Part shown: in pieces, positions 34,507 through 43,890 of the stretch
Layout of the letters: every line of letters begins with the position of its first letter
Numbering within the stretch: the stretch's first letter is position 1
Source of the DNA: Formivibrio sp.
GTDB lineage: Bacteria; Pseudomonadota; Gammaproteobacteria; Burkholderiales; Chitinibacteraceae
Length of the DNA stretch: 49,951 nt
NCBI GenBank assembly: GCA_031291275.1
Contig: JARLJJ010000111.1
Coordinates: forward strand, 1 to 49,951
Direction: 5' to 3'
Notes under the pieces: generated by a model
Seen by the model: only the letters and a program-made list of their open reading frames with translations
What the model was told of the DNA's origin: nothing
Database searches by the model: none
Made by a program: the position numbers and the translations under genes

Positions 34507-36084
34507 ATGCGAATAACTGCCATGCCCAAACCTTCCCCAGCCTTGTTCAACTGGCTTGATCAGCGCGACGCCGGTATCTTGCTGCACCCAACCTGCCTGC
34601 CTGGCACGCAGGGCGTCGGCGTACTCGATAATGCCGTGGATGATTTACTCGCCTTTCTGGCGGACGCCGGTATTCGTTATTGGCAAACCTGCCCGCTGGG
34701 ACCTACAGGGTATGGCGATTCTCCATACCAATGTTTTTCCGCATTTGCCGGCAATCCCTATCTGATCGACCTGACGGTACTACAAGATATCGGATTACTG
34801 GATAAGGCTGACTTGGCCCCATTGGCAGCGCTTCCACAAGATCATGTAGATTTTGGCGCACTGTATGCAGCCAAATGGCCGATCCTGTTCAAAGCCTTCC
34901 AGGCTTTTGTCGCCACGCCCGATATCGCGCTGCCATATGGCGATTTAGAGCAATTCAAGCAACAACACCAGTTCTGGCTGGAGCCCTACTCGCTGTTCCT
35001 CGCGATCAAGGATCTGCGCCACGGTCAGCCGTGGTGGGAATGGCCAGAGACGCTGCGTTTTTATTCGCGCGCCATTTCGGCTCAATTGCCAGAGAGCGTC
35101 CAAGTCTGTGCTCAAGCGCATACCTTTTTTCAATACCTGTTTTTTGGTCAATGGCAGACGGTACGCGAACGCGCCCACAAACAAGGGATATCCATCATTG
35201 GAGATGCGCCCATTTTCGTCGCCCCTGATAGCGCAGATGTCTGGTCTCACCCAGAACTTTTCGAGTTGGACCAGAAAACTGGTCAGCTCTTGTGCGTGGC
35301 CGGCGTACCACCCGATTATTTCTCTGCCGACGGCCAACTCTGGGGCAACCCCCTCTACAAATGGGATAAACACATCGAAACCGGGTTTTCCTGGTGGTTG
35401 GAGCGTTTGCGTGCCAACTTCCTGCTGTGCGATGTATTACGTATCGACCATTTCCGCGCTTTCGATACTTACTGGGCCATTCCGGCCGATGCCCCGACCG
35501 CAGTCACCGGGGAGTGGCGCAAAGGGCCTGGTATCGCCTTCTTCAAGGCAATTGCTCAAGCGATTCCCGATGCCCGACTGATTGCCGAAGATTTGGGCGA
35601 TCTCACGCCTAGTGTGCATGCACTACGTCAAGCCACGGGCCTGCCTGGCATGGCCATCCTGCAATTTGCCTTTGGTGACAACGCCAGCAATAGCTATCTT
35701 CCGCACAATCTGCACGCAAACTGTGTGATCTATCCCGGAACACATGACAACGACACCACGCAAGGCTGGTATCGCAATGCGCCGGAAAAAGTGCGTGATC
35801 ATGTACGACGTTATTTGCGTATCGACGGACAGGATATCCACTGGGATTTTGTGCGCAGCGCCTATGGCTCGGTCTGCAATCTGGCGGTATTGCCTTTGCC
35901 TGATTTACTCGGACAGGATTCATCAGCCCGATTCAACGTGCCGGGACAACCCGCCGGTAACTGGCAATGGCGCTACTCGGCAGATCAATTGGCTACCTTG
36001 CATCGTCACGGAGCCGCCTACCTGCATGAACTTGGGATGTTATTCGGCAGAACAGCCGGCCCAACGACAAGCAAAACGTTATAA
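34507..36084 (+). CDS. malQ: 4-alpha-glucanotransferase (amylomaltase)
   Basis: A 525-residue GH77 enzyme, plain amylomaltase length without the N-terminal extension of enterobacterial MalQ. GPTGYGDSPYQ, LRIDHFRAFDTYWAIP (catalytic Asp nucleophile), EDLGDLTPSV (acid/base Glu) and PGTHDNDTTQGWY are all present. It transfers maltosyl units between alpha-1,4-glucans in glycogen or maltodextrin metabolism. The gene stands alone, with no other maltose genes near it. An ATG at 34522 is an equally likely start. Confidence 0.95.
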   Translation: MRITAMPKPSPALFNWLDQRDAGILLHPTCLPGTQGVGVLDNAVDDLLAFLADAGIRYWQTCPLGPTGYGDSPYQCFSAFAGNPYLIDLTVLQDIGLLDKADLAPLAALPQDHVDFGALYAAKWPILFKAFQAFVATPDIALPYGDLEQFKQQHQFWLEPYSLFLAIKDLRHGQPWWEWPETLRFYSRAISAQLPESVQVCAQAHTFFQYLFFGQWQTVRERAHKQGISIIGDAPIFVAPDSADVWSHPELFELDQKTGQLLCVAGVPPDYFSADGQLWGNPLYKWDKHIETGFSWWLERLRANFLLCDVLRIDHFRAFDTYWAIPADAPTAVTGEWRKGPGIAFFKAIAQAIPDARLIAEDLGDLTPSVHALRQATGLPGMAILQFAFGDNASNSYLPHNLHANCVIYPGTHDNDTTQGWYRNAPEKVRDHVRRYLRIDGQDIHWDFVRSAYGSVCNLAVLPLPDLLGQDSSARFNVPGQPAGNWQWRYSADQLATLHRHGAAYLHELGMLFGRTAGPTTSKTL

Positions 36085-36112
36085 TTCGTCCTCTTTGAAA
36101 ACATGATCCAAA

Positions 36113-37087
36113 ATGAACCCGTCGATTGAACAGGCCTTAGCCTTGCTGGCTGCAGGTGAACTGGTCGCCATTCCAACCGAAACGGTCTATGGCCTTGCGG
36201 CCGACGCAGCCAACCCGCAAGCCGTCGCCAAGATTTTTGCCGCCAAAGGCCGCCCTAGCGATCATCCAATCATCGTGCATATCGCAGGAAGCGCGCAGAT
36301 CGATGACTGGGCGATTGACGTGCCCGAAGCCGCGCGCAAACTCGCCGCCGCGTTCTGGCCCGGCCCGCTCACGCTGATCCTGAAACGCCAAGCACATGTC
36401 TCCGATTCCGTAACCGGCGGTCAGGATACCGTGGGACTGCGTGCCCCGGCACATCCGCTCACGCATGAGTTACTGCTGCGTTTCGGCGGCGGCCTGGCCG
36501 CCCCATCAGCCAACAAGTTCGGTCATGTCAGCCCGACCACCGCAGAGCATGTACGCCACGAGTTTGGTCCGGAAGTCTCGTTGGTACTCGACGGTGGGCC
36601 TTGTCTCGTAGGCGTGGAATCAACCATTGTCAGCCTGGTTTCTGAACAACCGCTGCTGTTGCGCCCCGGCGGGGTGCCGCGCGCGGCTATCGAAGCCATT
36701 CTTGGTCAACCATTGGAACACCACCAGAAATCCGACACGGCCAAGATCAGAACTTCCGGCCTGCTCGATTCGCATTACGCCCCCCATACCTTACTGGTCA
36801 CGGGATCGCTACTGCAATTGGTCGATGCCGCTGACCAGTATCAAACTCAAGGCAAGCGTGTCGGTTTGATTTTGTTCGGCGGAATACCAGCCAGCATTCC
36901 CGCAGCAGCCAAGATTGTCATGCCATGCGATCCCGATGCGTATGCGCGTGAGCTTTATGCCACACTACGACAACTGGATATGGCAGATTTGGACGTATTG
37001 CTACTGGAGTGTCCACCGACCACGCCGGAATGGCTCGCTGTGAATGATCGCCTGATGCGCGCAGCCCACTCTCGTTTGTCACATTAG
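36113..37087 (+). CDS. L-threonylcarbamoyladenylate synthase, Sua5 type
   Basis: A 324-residue protein: a YrdC domain (ETVYGLAADAANPQAVAKIF, KGRPSDHP, FWPGPLTLIL, SANKFGHVSPTTAEHV) followed by the Sua5 C-terminal domain linked by SGLLDSHYAPHT. It makes threonylcarbamoyl-AMP from threonine, bicarbonate and ATP for the universal t6A modification of tRNAs reading ANN codons. Length fits Sua5, longer than the TsaC form. Confidence 0.94.
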   Translation: MNPSIEQALALLAAGELVAIPTETVYGLAADAANPQAVAKIFAAKGRPSDHPIIVHIAGSAQIDDWAIDVPEAARKLAAAFWPGPLTLILKRQAHVSDSVTGGQDTVGLRAPAHPLTHELLLRFGGGLAAPSANKFGHVSPTTAEHVRHEFGPEVSLVLDGGPCLVGVESTIVSLVSEQPLLLRPGGVPRAAIEAILGQPLEHHQKSDTAKIRTSGLLDSHYAPHTLLVTGSLLQLVDAADQYQTQGKRVGLILFGGIPASIPAAAKIVMPCDPDAYARELYATLRQLDMADLDVLLLECPPTTPEWLAVNDRLMRAAHSRLSH

Positions 37088-37240
37088 GGCGCAATAATCG
37101 ACAGCCCACCTTTTGGAAAGCCCTACACTCAATCATGCGTAGGCATTCATCAGAATGACATATGAAAACCGTCGTTCTCAGTTAATATACGCCCCTTGTT
37201 TTTTGTTCAGCCCGGCGGGGTTGCCATAAGGATTGCTGCC

Positions 37241-39493
37241 ATGCGCTTTTCATTTCCCATTGTCATCATTGACGAAGACTACCGCTCGGAAAACACCAGC
37301 GGTTCCGGTATTCGTGCTCTGGCTTCCGCTCTCGAAAAAGAGGGCATGGATGTCGTCGGCTTCACCAGTTATGGTGATCTGACTTCGTTCGCACAACAGC
37401 AAAGTCGTGCGGCCGGTTTTATCCTTTCGATTGACGATGAAGAATTCGAAATTGATAGCGAGATCGTGCTCAGCAGCCTACGCAACTTCGTCGCAGAAAT
37501 CCGGCGTCGCAATGCCGATATTCCGATCTACCTGTATGGGGAAACCCGCACCGCCCGGCATATCTCGAACGATATCCTGCGTGAACTGCACGGCTTCATT
37601 CACATGCATGAAGACACGCCGGAATTTGTGGCGCGACACATCATTCGTGAAGCCAAATCGTATCTCGATACGCTCGCTCCGCCATTTTTCCGCGCGCTGG
37701 TCAATTACGCACAGGACGGCTCCTATTCCTGGCACTGCCCGGGGCACTCAGGTGGCGTTGCCTTCCTGAAGTCGCCGGTGGGCCAGATGTTCCACCAATT
37801 CTTTGGTGAAAACATGCTGCGCGCCGACGTGTGCAACGCGGTGGAAGAACTCGGCCAACTGCTTGACCATACCGGCCCGGTCGCCGCTTCCGAGCGCAAT
37901 GCCGCGCGCATCTTCAATTGCGACCACCTGTATTTCGTCACCAATGGCACGTCGACTTCAAACAAGATTGTCTGGCACTCGACCGTCGCGCCGGGCGATA
38001 TCGTACTGGTTGACCGCAACTGCCATAAATCCATCCTGCATTCGATCATCATGACCGGCGCGGTACCGGTGTTCCTGATGCCGACGCGCAACCATTACGG
38101 CATTATCGGCCCGATTCCGCGCAGCGAATTCGAGCCGGAAACCATCCGCCGCAAGATTGAAGCCAACCCGTTTGCCCGCGAATCGCTGGCCAAGCGCCCG
38201 CACATCAAACCGCGCGTACTGACCATCACCCAGTCAACCTACGACGGTATCATCTACAACGTCGAAGAGATCAAGGGTCTGCTCGACGGCCAGATCGACA
38301 CGCTGCACTTTGACGAAGCCTGGCTGCCGCACGCCAACTTTCATGACTTCTATCACGGCATGCATGCTATCGGTGAGAATCGCCCACGCTGCAAAGAATC
38401 GATGGTATTTGCCACCCAGTCCACGCACAAGCTGCTGGCAGGTCTGTCGCAAGCCTCGCAAATCCTGGTACAAGACCCGGAAAACCGTCATCTTGACCGC
38501 GATCTCTTTAACGAATCGTATTTGATGCACACCTCGACCAGCCCGCAGTATTCGATCATCGCCTCGTGCGATGTCGCTGCCGCGATGATGGAGCCGCCGG
38601 GAGGCACTGCGCTGGTGGAAGAATCGATCCTGGAAGCGCTCGATTTCCGTCGCGCCATGCGCAAGGTGGACGAAGAATACGGCGATTCCTGGTGGTTCAA
38701 GGTCTGGGGGCCCGATGCGTTGTGCGAAGAAGGCATGGGCAGCCGCGAAGACTGGATGCTCAAGAGCAATGATGACTGGCACGGTTTCGGTCCGATTGCC
38801 GATGGCTTCAACATGCTCGACCCGATCAAGGCAACCATCATCACGCCAGGCCTGAATGTGGATGGCACCTTTTCCGAGATGGGCATCCCCGCCGCCATTG
38901 TCACCAAGTACCTGGCTGAACACGGTATCGTGGTGGAAAAAACCGGCCTGTATTCCTTCTTTATCATGTTTACCATCGGTATCACCAAGGGCCGCTGGAA
39001 CACGATGTTGACCGAGCTGCAACAGTTCAAGGATGCCTTCGATTCCAATGCGCCGCTGTGGCGCGTCATGCCGGAATTCGCCAACAAGCACCCGCAATAC
39101 GAACGCATTGGTCTACGCGACTTGAGCAATCTGGTTCATGGTTTTTACACGCAATTCAACGTTGCGCGCCTGACCACTGAAATGTATTTGTCGGATATGA
39201 CCCCGGCAATGAAACCCGCCAAAGCATTCTCGATGATGGCGCACCGCGAGATCGACCGCGTCCCCATCGACGAACTCGAAGGTCGAGTCACGGCCGTATT
39301 ACTCACCCCTTATCCTCCAGGCATTCCGCTGCTGATTCCTGGAGAGGTTTTCAACAAGATCATCGTTGATTACCTGAAATTCGCCCGCGAATTCAACAAA
39401 GTCTGCCCAGGCTTTGAAGCGGATATTCACGGTTTGGTCAAAGAAAATCGCAATGGCGAGACAGTCTACTTTGTGGATTGCGTGCGCGTCTGA
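37241..39493 (+). CDS. Ornithine/lysine/arginine decarboxylase (PLP, fold type I)
   Basis: A 750-residue decarboxylase. The N-terminal receiver-like wing domain (residues 1-125, FPIVIIDEDYRSENTSG) precedes the PLP core with CPGHSGGVAFLKSP, the Asp of HFDEAWLPHA and Lys397 in STHKLLAGLSQAS, which binds PLP. The C-terminal domain includes LIPGEV. It is the size of the decameric acid-stress enzymes such as AdiA, LdcI and LdcC. Which amino acid it uses is not clear from the sequence. AAGGA ribosome-binding site 9 bases before the ATG at 37241. Confidence 0.92.
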   Translation: MRFSFPIVIIDEDYRSENTSGSGIRALASALEKEGMDVVGFTSYGDLTSFAQQQSRAAGFILSIDDEEFEIDSEIVLSSLRNFVAEIRRRNADIPIYLYGETRTARHISNDILRELHGFIHMHEDTPEFVARHIIREAKSYLDTLAPPFFRALVNYAQDGSYSWHCPGHSGGVAFLKSPVGQMFHQFFGENMLRADVCNAVEELGQLLDHTGPVAASERNAARIFNCDHLYFVTNGTSTSNKIVWHSTVAPGDIVLVDRNCHKSILHSIIMTGAVPVFLMPTRNHYGIIGPIPRSEFEPETIRRKIEANPFARESLAKRPHIKPRVLTITQSTYDGIIYNVEEIKGLLDGQIDTLHFDEAWLPHANFHDFYHGMHAIGENRPRCKESMVFATQSTHKLLAGLSQASQILVQDPENRHLDRDLFNESYLMHTSTSPQYSIIASCDVAAAMMEPPGGTALVEESILEALDFRRAMRKVDEEYGDSWWFKVWGPDALCEEGMGSREDWMLKSNDDWHGFGPIADGFNMLDPIKATIITPGLNVDGTFSEMGIPAAIVTKYLAEHGIVVEKTGLYSFFIMFTIGITKGRWNTMLTELQQFKDAFDSNAPLWRVMPEFANKHPQYERIGLRDLSNLVHGFYTQFNVARLTTEMYLSDMTPAMKPAKAFSMMAHREIDRVPIDELEGRVTAVLLTPYPPGIPLLIPGEVFNKIIVDYLKFAREFNKVCPGFEADIHGLVKENRNGETVYFVDCVRV

Positions 39494-39540
39494 TATCTAT
39501 CGGTGGATATGACAGACCACCGCGAAGACAAGGAAAGAAA

Positions 39541-39568
39541 AAGGCCAATGATCTCATTGGCCTTTTTT
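39541..39568. terminator. Bidirectional terminator after the decarboxylase gene
   Basis: Perfect 10-bp stem aaggccaatg (39541-39550) / cattggcctt (39555-39564), 4-nt loop, T run to 39568. On the other strand the A-rich flank gives a shorter T run, serving the DUF2185 gene. Confidence 0.9.
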
Positions 39569-39641
39569 GAGTTTGGTCGGTTATTTCCAGGACCCTGTCT
39601 TGTTAGGGCATAACAACGGATAGGAAATTTTCCCGTGCCAG

Positions 39642-39971
39642 TTAGTCGTTTGCGTCAAGAAACACGCCGTCTTCACCCCGGTCGAATTCAGCGCCAACGG
39701 GCTCATCAAGCAAATCGATAATCCCTTCATCGTAGTTGGCCACGACATTTACCTCGAGCACGCTGAAGTTCTTGGTATTGTCGATATAGGCATCGCTTTC
39801 GCTGCCTGCGAGAAAGCGCCAGCCGCTGTCGGCTTCATCTTCTGGCTCTTCGCGGTAGGCATAACCCACGAGTTGACCTTCCACCGTAATCAGGTCACTC
39901 ACTACGCAAAGGCCGTAACCTTCCGCAAGGGGTTTGATCTGATTCTTCGAGAGTCGGTATTCCTTTTGCAT
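39642..39971 (-). CDS. DUF2185 (Imm33-like) protein
   Basis: A 109-residue soluble acidic protein. LVGYAYREEPEDEADSGWRFLAGSESDAY is the DUF2185 signature. The family is often listed among immunity-like proteins (Imm33) beside toxins, but many copies stand alone, as here between an amino-acid decarboxylase and an Lrp regulator. No toxin gene is near. Function unknown. Confidence 0.78.
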   Translation of the reverse strand: MQKEYRLSKNQIKPLAEGYGLCVVSDLITVEGQLVGYAYREEPEDEADSGWRFLAGSESDAYIDNTKNFSVLEVNVVANYDEGIIDLLDEPVGAEFDRGEDGVFLDAND

Positions 39972-40045
39972 GATGGCCGCCTTTGCGAGTGGGGAAATTC
40001 TTTAGACATTCACGATACCGCTTTGAATGGATGTTTGCAGCATGC

Positions 40046-40516
40046 CTAAACGTAATCGAGTGGCAAAGCAGTAGTGTACTTCAATTGTTCCATGGCAAAA
40101 CTGGAACTTACATCTTGTAATTCAGCACAAGCGATAAGTCGCTTATAGACTTGATCGAAGGCTTTGATATCCGGGACGACCACGCGCAGCAAGTAATCCA
40201 CATCTCCGCTCATGCGGTAGAACTCCACCACCTCAGAAATAGTACTGATGGCAGTACAAAATTCCTCGGCCCATTGCATGCTGTGCCGTGCAGCGCGAAC
40301 GGAAACAAACACGGTCACTCCGACATTGAGCTTTTCTGCATCCAGCAGCATTACCTTGCGCCGAATGATCCCGGCTTCCTGCATGCGCTGTATCCGCCTC
40401 CAGCATGGCGTGGGCGAAAGATTCACTCGACTGGCCAGTTCATTGAGAGGCACGTCAGCATCCTGTTGCAGGATATCCAGCAAGGACAAATCGATCCGGT
40501 CAAGTTTTGTTCTCAT
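40046..40516 (-). CDS. Lrp/AsnC-family transcriptional regulator
   Basis: A 156-residue regulator. Helix-turn-helix DVPLNELASRVNLSPTPCWRRIQRMQEAGIIRR, then the RAM/AsnC ligand domain (VEFYRMSGDVDYLLRVVVPD, IKAFDQVYKRLI). It is transcribed away from an amino-acid racemase gene across a 113-bp AT-rich region, a common layout for an Lrp-type activator of its neighbour. Effector amino acid unknown. Confidence 0.93.
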   Translation of the reverse strand: MRTKLDRIDLSLLDILQQDADVPLNELASRVNLSPTPCWRRIQRMQEAGIIRRKVMLLDAEKLNVGVTVFVSVRAARHSMQWAEEFCTAISTISEVVEFYRMSGDVDYLLRVVVPDIKAFDQVYKRLIACAELQDVSSSFAMEQLKYTTALPLDYV

Positions 40517-40530
40517 ATTATGAATTTCAT

Positions 40531-40543
40531 AGAAAATATTTCT
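40531..40543. promoter_or_regulatory. AT-rich palindrome, candidate Lrp-family operator
   Basis: AGAAA-ATA-TTTCT, two perfect 5-bp arms, in the AT-rich space 15 bp upstream of the lrp-like start and 87 bp upstream of the racemase. Lrp/AsnC proteins bind AT-rich palindromes of about this size, so autoregulation is plausible. Confidence 0.4.
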
Positions 40544-40629
40544 CTAATATCCACCAATATAAACAATAAACGCAATCAAATTCCACAGCAAACATCGCAT
40601 ACTTTGTTCATCAAATACCGGAAGCATGC

Positions 40630-41364
40630 ATGATGAAAACCATTGGTCTGATTGGCGGAATGAGCTGGGAATCGACAACACTTTATTATCAAATCATTAA
40701 TCGGGCCGTAGCGGAACGTTTGGGGGGCTTGAATTCCGCCCGAATCGTACTTGCCAGCGTCAATTTTGCCGAAATAGCCGCCATGCAACGTGCCGGTCAG
40801 TGGGCCGAAATGGCCGGGTTACTGGCAGATAACGCACGCAAACTTGAACATGCTGGCGCCGATTGCATCCTGATCGGCACCAACACCATGCACAAGGTCG
40901 CTCCACAGGTTCAATCGGCTATCGGCGTACCACTGCTGCATATTGCCGATGCCGCCGCTTCAGCCATCCGAGCCCAAGGGTTACGCAAGGTTGGGTTGCT
41001 CGGTACCCGATTCACCATGGAACAGCCCTTCTACGCCGAGCATCTGGCTCAATTCGGCATCGAGGCTATCACACCGGATGAAGCGCTACGCAACGAAGTG
41101 CACCGGATCATTTTTGAAGAGCTTTGCCAGGGGAAAATGCTGGATTACTCAAGGCATGTTCTGTTGCGCATCGCGGATATTTTGGCAGAGCAAGGCGCGG
41201 AAGGATTGATTCTGGGTTGTACGGAGCTGCCGTTGCTGCTGCAGCAGAACCATACGACCTTTCCGTTATTTGATACCACGGCTTTACATGCGCTTGCCGC
41301 AGTGGATTTTGCTTTGCAGGAAACCAGGACAAATCAAGCAACTGCCGAACTTCAAGAGGCGTAA
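40630..41364 (+). CDS. Amino-acid racemase, YgeA family
   Basis: A 244-residue aspartate/glutamate racemase-superfamily enzyme that follows E. coli YgeA along its length: IGLIGGMSWESTTLYYQIIN, GTNTMHKVAPQVQ, GLLGTRFTMEQPFYAEHL, LGCTELPLLLQ. Residue 84 is Thr, where other racemases have the first catalytic Cys, and the second Cys in GCTEL is kept. The Thr/Cys pair is the arrangement known for E. coli YgeA. It interconverts L- and D-amino acids. An ATG codon also lies at 40633; the divergent Lrp-like gene probably controls it. Confidence 0.9.
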   Translation: MMKTIGLIGGMSWESTTLYYQIINRAVAERLGGLNSARIVLASVNFAEIAAMQRAGQWAEMAGLLADNARKLEHAGADCILIGTNTMHKVAPQVQSAIGVPLLHIADAAASAIRAQGLRKVGLLGTRFTMEQPFYAEHLAQFGIEAITPDEALRNEVHRIIFEELCQGKMLDYSRHVLLRIADILAEQGAEGLILGCTELPLLLQQNHTTFPLFDTTALHALAAVDFALQETRTNQATAELQEA

Positions 41365-41394
41365 ACCATCCGGCAGTACCCATTCAATTGACGC

Positions 41395-42135
41395 TTAGAA
41401 ACGCTCGCTGGAACCGAGATAGCGCCACTGTCCCTGAGGAACTTCGTTCAGGGCAACGCGCCCTATCCGGATGCGTCGCACCGCCGCTACCTTCAAGCCG
41501 ACCAGATCACAGATCTGACGCACCAAGCGGTTGCGATTTTCACGCAAGATAATGCGCAATTGCGTATCGTTCTGGCGACTGGCTTTCAGCGAGGGCACTT
41601 CCGTCCCCTCGACCTTGAGCCGGCCGGTATTGAGCCGCGCCAGGGTATCTTCAGCCATGGGCACAGCCAGATCGACGAGGTATTCCTGCTCATAATCCTT
41701 GGCGCTGGCAAGCAGTTTCCGGGCGATCCGCCCATCCTGAGTCAGCACCAACAGGCCGGAAGAATCCACGTCCAGCCAACCCGCCGGGGAAAGGCCGCTG
41801 TGGTGGCGACGAACATAGTGAATGCCGGATTTATCCAGAACAAAGTGGGTTTCTTCCTTGACCAACTGCCAGGCCGGGCGCTCGCCCGGTTCGGCCGGGC
41901 CGCAGACATAACCTACCGGTTTGTTGAGCACAATGGTGACGCGCTCGGCCAGTTCGGTTTCGGCTTGTCGAACCAGTTCGATACGCTGCTCAGGCCGCAC
42001 GCGGCTGCCCAGTACATCCACCACCACGCCATCAACCTTGACCCAGCCACGCTCGATAAATTCATCGGCTTCACGGCGGGAACACAGGCCAAGTTCGGCC
42101 ATGCGTTTGGAAAGGCGGATTGAATCTTCGGACAT
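41395..42135 (-). CDS. rRNA pseudouridine synthase, RsuA/RluB/E/F family
   Basis: A 246-residue pseudouridine synthase with an N-terminal S4 domain (RLSKRMAELGLCSRREADEFIERGWVKVDG) and the catalytic-Asp motif in AGWLDVDSSGLLVLTQDG; the usual GRLD reads GWLD. C-terminal NRLVRQICDLVGLKVAAVRRIRIGRVAL. It isomerises a uridine in 16S or 23S rRNA; S4 plus this size resembles RluF or RluB, and the target cannot be named with certainty. Confidence 0.9.
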   Translation of the reverse strand: MSEDSIRLSKRMAELGLCSRREADEFIERGWVKVDGVVVDVLGSRVRPEQRIELVRQAETELAERVTIVLNKPVGYVCGPAEPGERPAWQLVKEETHFVLDKSGIHYVRRHHSGLSPAGWLDVDSSGLLVLTQDGRIARKLLASAKDYEQEYLVDLAVPMAEDTLARLNTGRLKVEGTEVPSLKASRQNDTQLRIILRENRNRLVRQICDLVGLKVAAVRRIRIGRVALNEVPQGQWRYLGSSERF

Positions 42136-42202
42136 GGTGACCCTGCTGCAGTAATGAATTAAAGGGGGATTGTAGCCCGGAAGGCCGTCGCTATCGTGGG
42201 GT

Positions 42203-42613
42203 TTATTCCGAGACCTTGCCGCGCAACGCTTTTATCGCCCCACGCCGCACCTTGCCTTCCACCCGTTTTCGTCGTGCATTGAACGACGGTTTGGTTGCAT
42301 GCCGTACGTTGGGCGTACTGGCAACACTTTCGATCAATGCCATTAAACGCTGCAAGGCATCGGCCCGGTTCGATTCCAGGCTACGATATTGCTGTGCTTT
42401 GATAACCACCACACCATCTTTGCTGATCCGTTGATCACTCAGCGCCATCAGTCTTTCTTTATACAAATCGGAAAGTGACGAACGCATGATATCGAAACGC
42501 AGATGGACCGCCGACGAAACCTTATTAACATTCTGACCACCCGCACCTTGCGCACGAATGGCACTGAACTCGACATCGTCAGGAGCAAGGATGGCCGGAG
42601 GCAATCTACTCAT
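42203..42613 (-). CDS. arfB: Peptidyl-tRNA hydrolase ArfB (YaeJ)
   Basis: A 136-residue ribosome-rescue factor. GGQ is in RAQGAGGQNVNKVSSAVHLRFD, and the C-terminal basic tail (KPSFNARRKRVEGKVRRGAIKALRGK) inserts into the empty mRNA channel in the family. It frees stalled peptidyl-tRNA when no stop codon is in the A site. I use the ATG at 42613 (MSRLPPAIL), which gives the standard length; an upstream start would add 11 residues. Confidence 0.94.
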   Translation of the reverse strand: MSRLPPAILAPDDVEFSAIRAQGAGGQNVNKVSSAVHLRFDIMRSSLSDLYKERLMALSDQRISKDGVVVIKAQQYRSLESNRADALQRLMALIESVASTPNVRHATKPSFNARRKRVEGKVRRGAIKALRGKVSE

Positions 42614-42820
42614 ATCCACCAGCCTCCTCTTTAAAATGCGGATCAAACCCCTCCGTCAGCTAAACCAAACACCGGCCATCAAAGACAGCTTTGCTTGGGG
42701 GGGTATTTTTTGAAGTCTGACACAATAACCCATATCTTGCCTTCTACCGCGTCATTTCTTGAAGAAACCACATCTCCAAAGTGAATGTCAGCATTCAACA
42801 GAATAGACACACAGGGCTGA

Positions 42821-43849
42821 TCAGAATGACGCTCCAGCCAGCCAGCGGTTAATCAGCCCGCCCGTTACCACCAGATGCACGAACAGACACAGCCCCAGCA
42901 GGAAAGTACGAGATCCTGTTTTGCGTAATCGAACAAAGGTCGTTTCCAAACCCAGCGCGCCCATTGCGGCAGTCAGGAAAACAATCCCGGTTTGGCGCAA
43001 GAGTGTTACCAGTATCTCCGGCAGAACATGTAGCGAGTTGATACCGGCAAAAATCACAAAAATTACCGCAAACCACGGGATGGTAATCGCTTCACGCTGT
43101 TTTCCTGATCCACGGAACAACGCTCCGGTAGATAACAGAAAAGGCACCAATAACATCACGCGAATCATTTTTACAATCACCGCAGTGCGCGCCGCATCTC
43201 CGCCCACAATATTGCCGATAGCCACTACCTGAGCCACCTCGTGCACGGTTGAGCCAATGTAGATGCCAAATGTGGCCTTACTCCCGCCGATCCAAGCATA
43301 GAGCGCAGGATAGATGAATATTGCCAGTGTCCCGAACAGGACCACGGTTGCCACGGCAGATGACGTTTTTTCAACGATTTGTTCCTCATCGGCGTGCAAC
43401 ATCGGAACCGTTGCCACAATGGCAGCAGCGCCACAGATTGCACTGCCGGCCGTGGTCAGCATCGTCGTTTCCCGATCGAGCCCAAGCAGGCGCGTTCCAA
43501 CGAACCAACCGATACAAAGCGTGGAGCAGACCATGAATAGATCAACCACAATTCCAGTACTTCCTACCTGAGCAATTTGCTGGAGACTCAGATTGAAGCC
43601 ATATAAAGCTACGCCAGCCCGAAGAAGATTTTTTTGTGCGAATCGCAATCCAAGCTGACGATCTCCGAGGGTAAGCTGGGGCAGCACATTCCCAAAAATT
43701 GCACCGAGCACGATAGCAAGTGTCAAAGGGCTAATCCCATAACGCGCCAAACCTGCCTGCTGAACGAGAAATGTCGAACTTATCGTCAAAAGTAACACCA
43801 GCATCATTCCAGGGGAGATATTGCGCAGGGTAAGCATGACCACATCCAT
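42821..43849 (-). CDS. yeiH: YeiH/UPF0324-family membrane transporter, putative sulfite/sulfate exporter
   Basis: A 342-residue membrane protein with about ten hydrophobic segments. YGISPLTLAIVLGAIFGN and RAGVALYGFNLSLQQIA are the YeiH-family stretches, followed by GSAICGAAAIVATVPML and GSTVHEVAQVVAIGNIVGGDAA. Some relatives export sulfite-like compounds. It faces a YeiE-type LysR regulator across 96 bp, the same pairing as in enterobacteria, where YeiE controls yeiH. The start could also be the ATG 12 bases inside (MLTLRNISPGM). Confidence 0.88.
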   Translation of the reverse strand: MDVVMLTLRNISPGMMLVLLLTISSTFLVQQAGLARYGISPLTLAIVLGAIFGNVLPQLTLGDRQLGLRFAQKNLLRAGVALYGFNLSLQQIAQVGSTGIVVDLFMVCSTLCIGWFVGTRLLGLDRETTMLTTAGSAICGAAAIVATVPMLHADEEQIVEKTSSAVATVVLFGTLAIFIYPALYAWIGGSKATFGIYIGSTVHEVAQVVAIGNIVGGDAARTAVIVKMIRVMLLVPFLLSTGALFRGSGKQREAITIPWFAVIFVIFAGINSLHVLPEILVTLLRQTGIVFLTAAMGALGLETTFVRLRKTGSRTFLLGLCLFVHLVVTGGLINRWLAGASF

Positions 43850-43890
43850 TTCTATTCAAGAGATGGCTTATCCTAACGACGCCCCCTATA

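Noticed and set aside
37155..37188. ATGACA ... TAATAT upstream of the decarboxylase gene as a promoter
   Set aside because: The spacing is 21-22 bp, too long for a sigma70 promoter.
41341..41377. 7-bp inverted repeat between the racemase and pseudouridine synthase genes
   Set aside because: A 23-nt loop, no T run, and one arm lies in coding sequence; probably chance.
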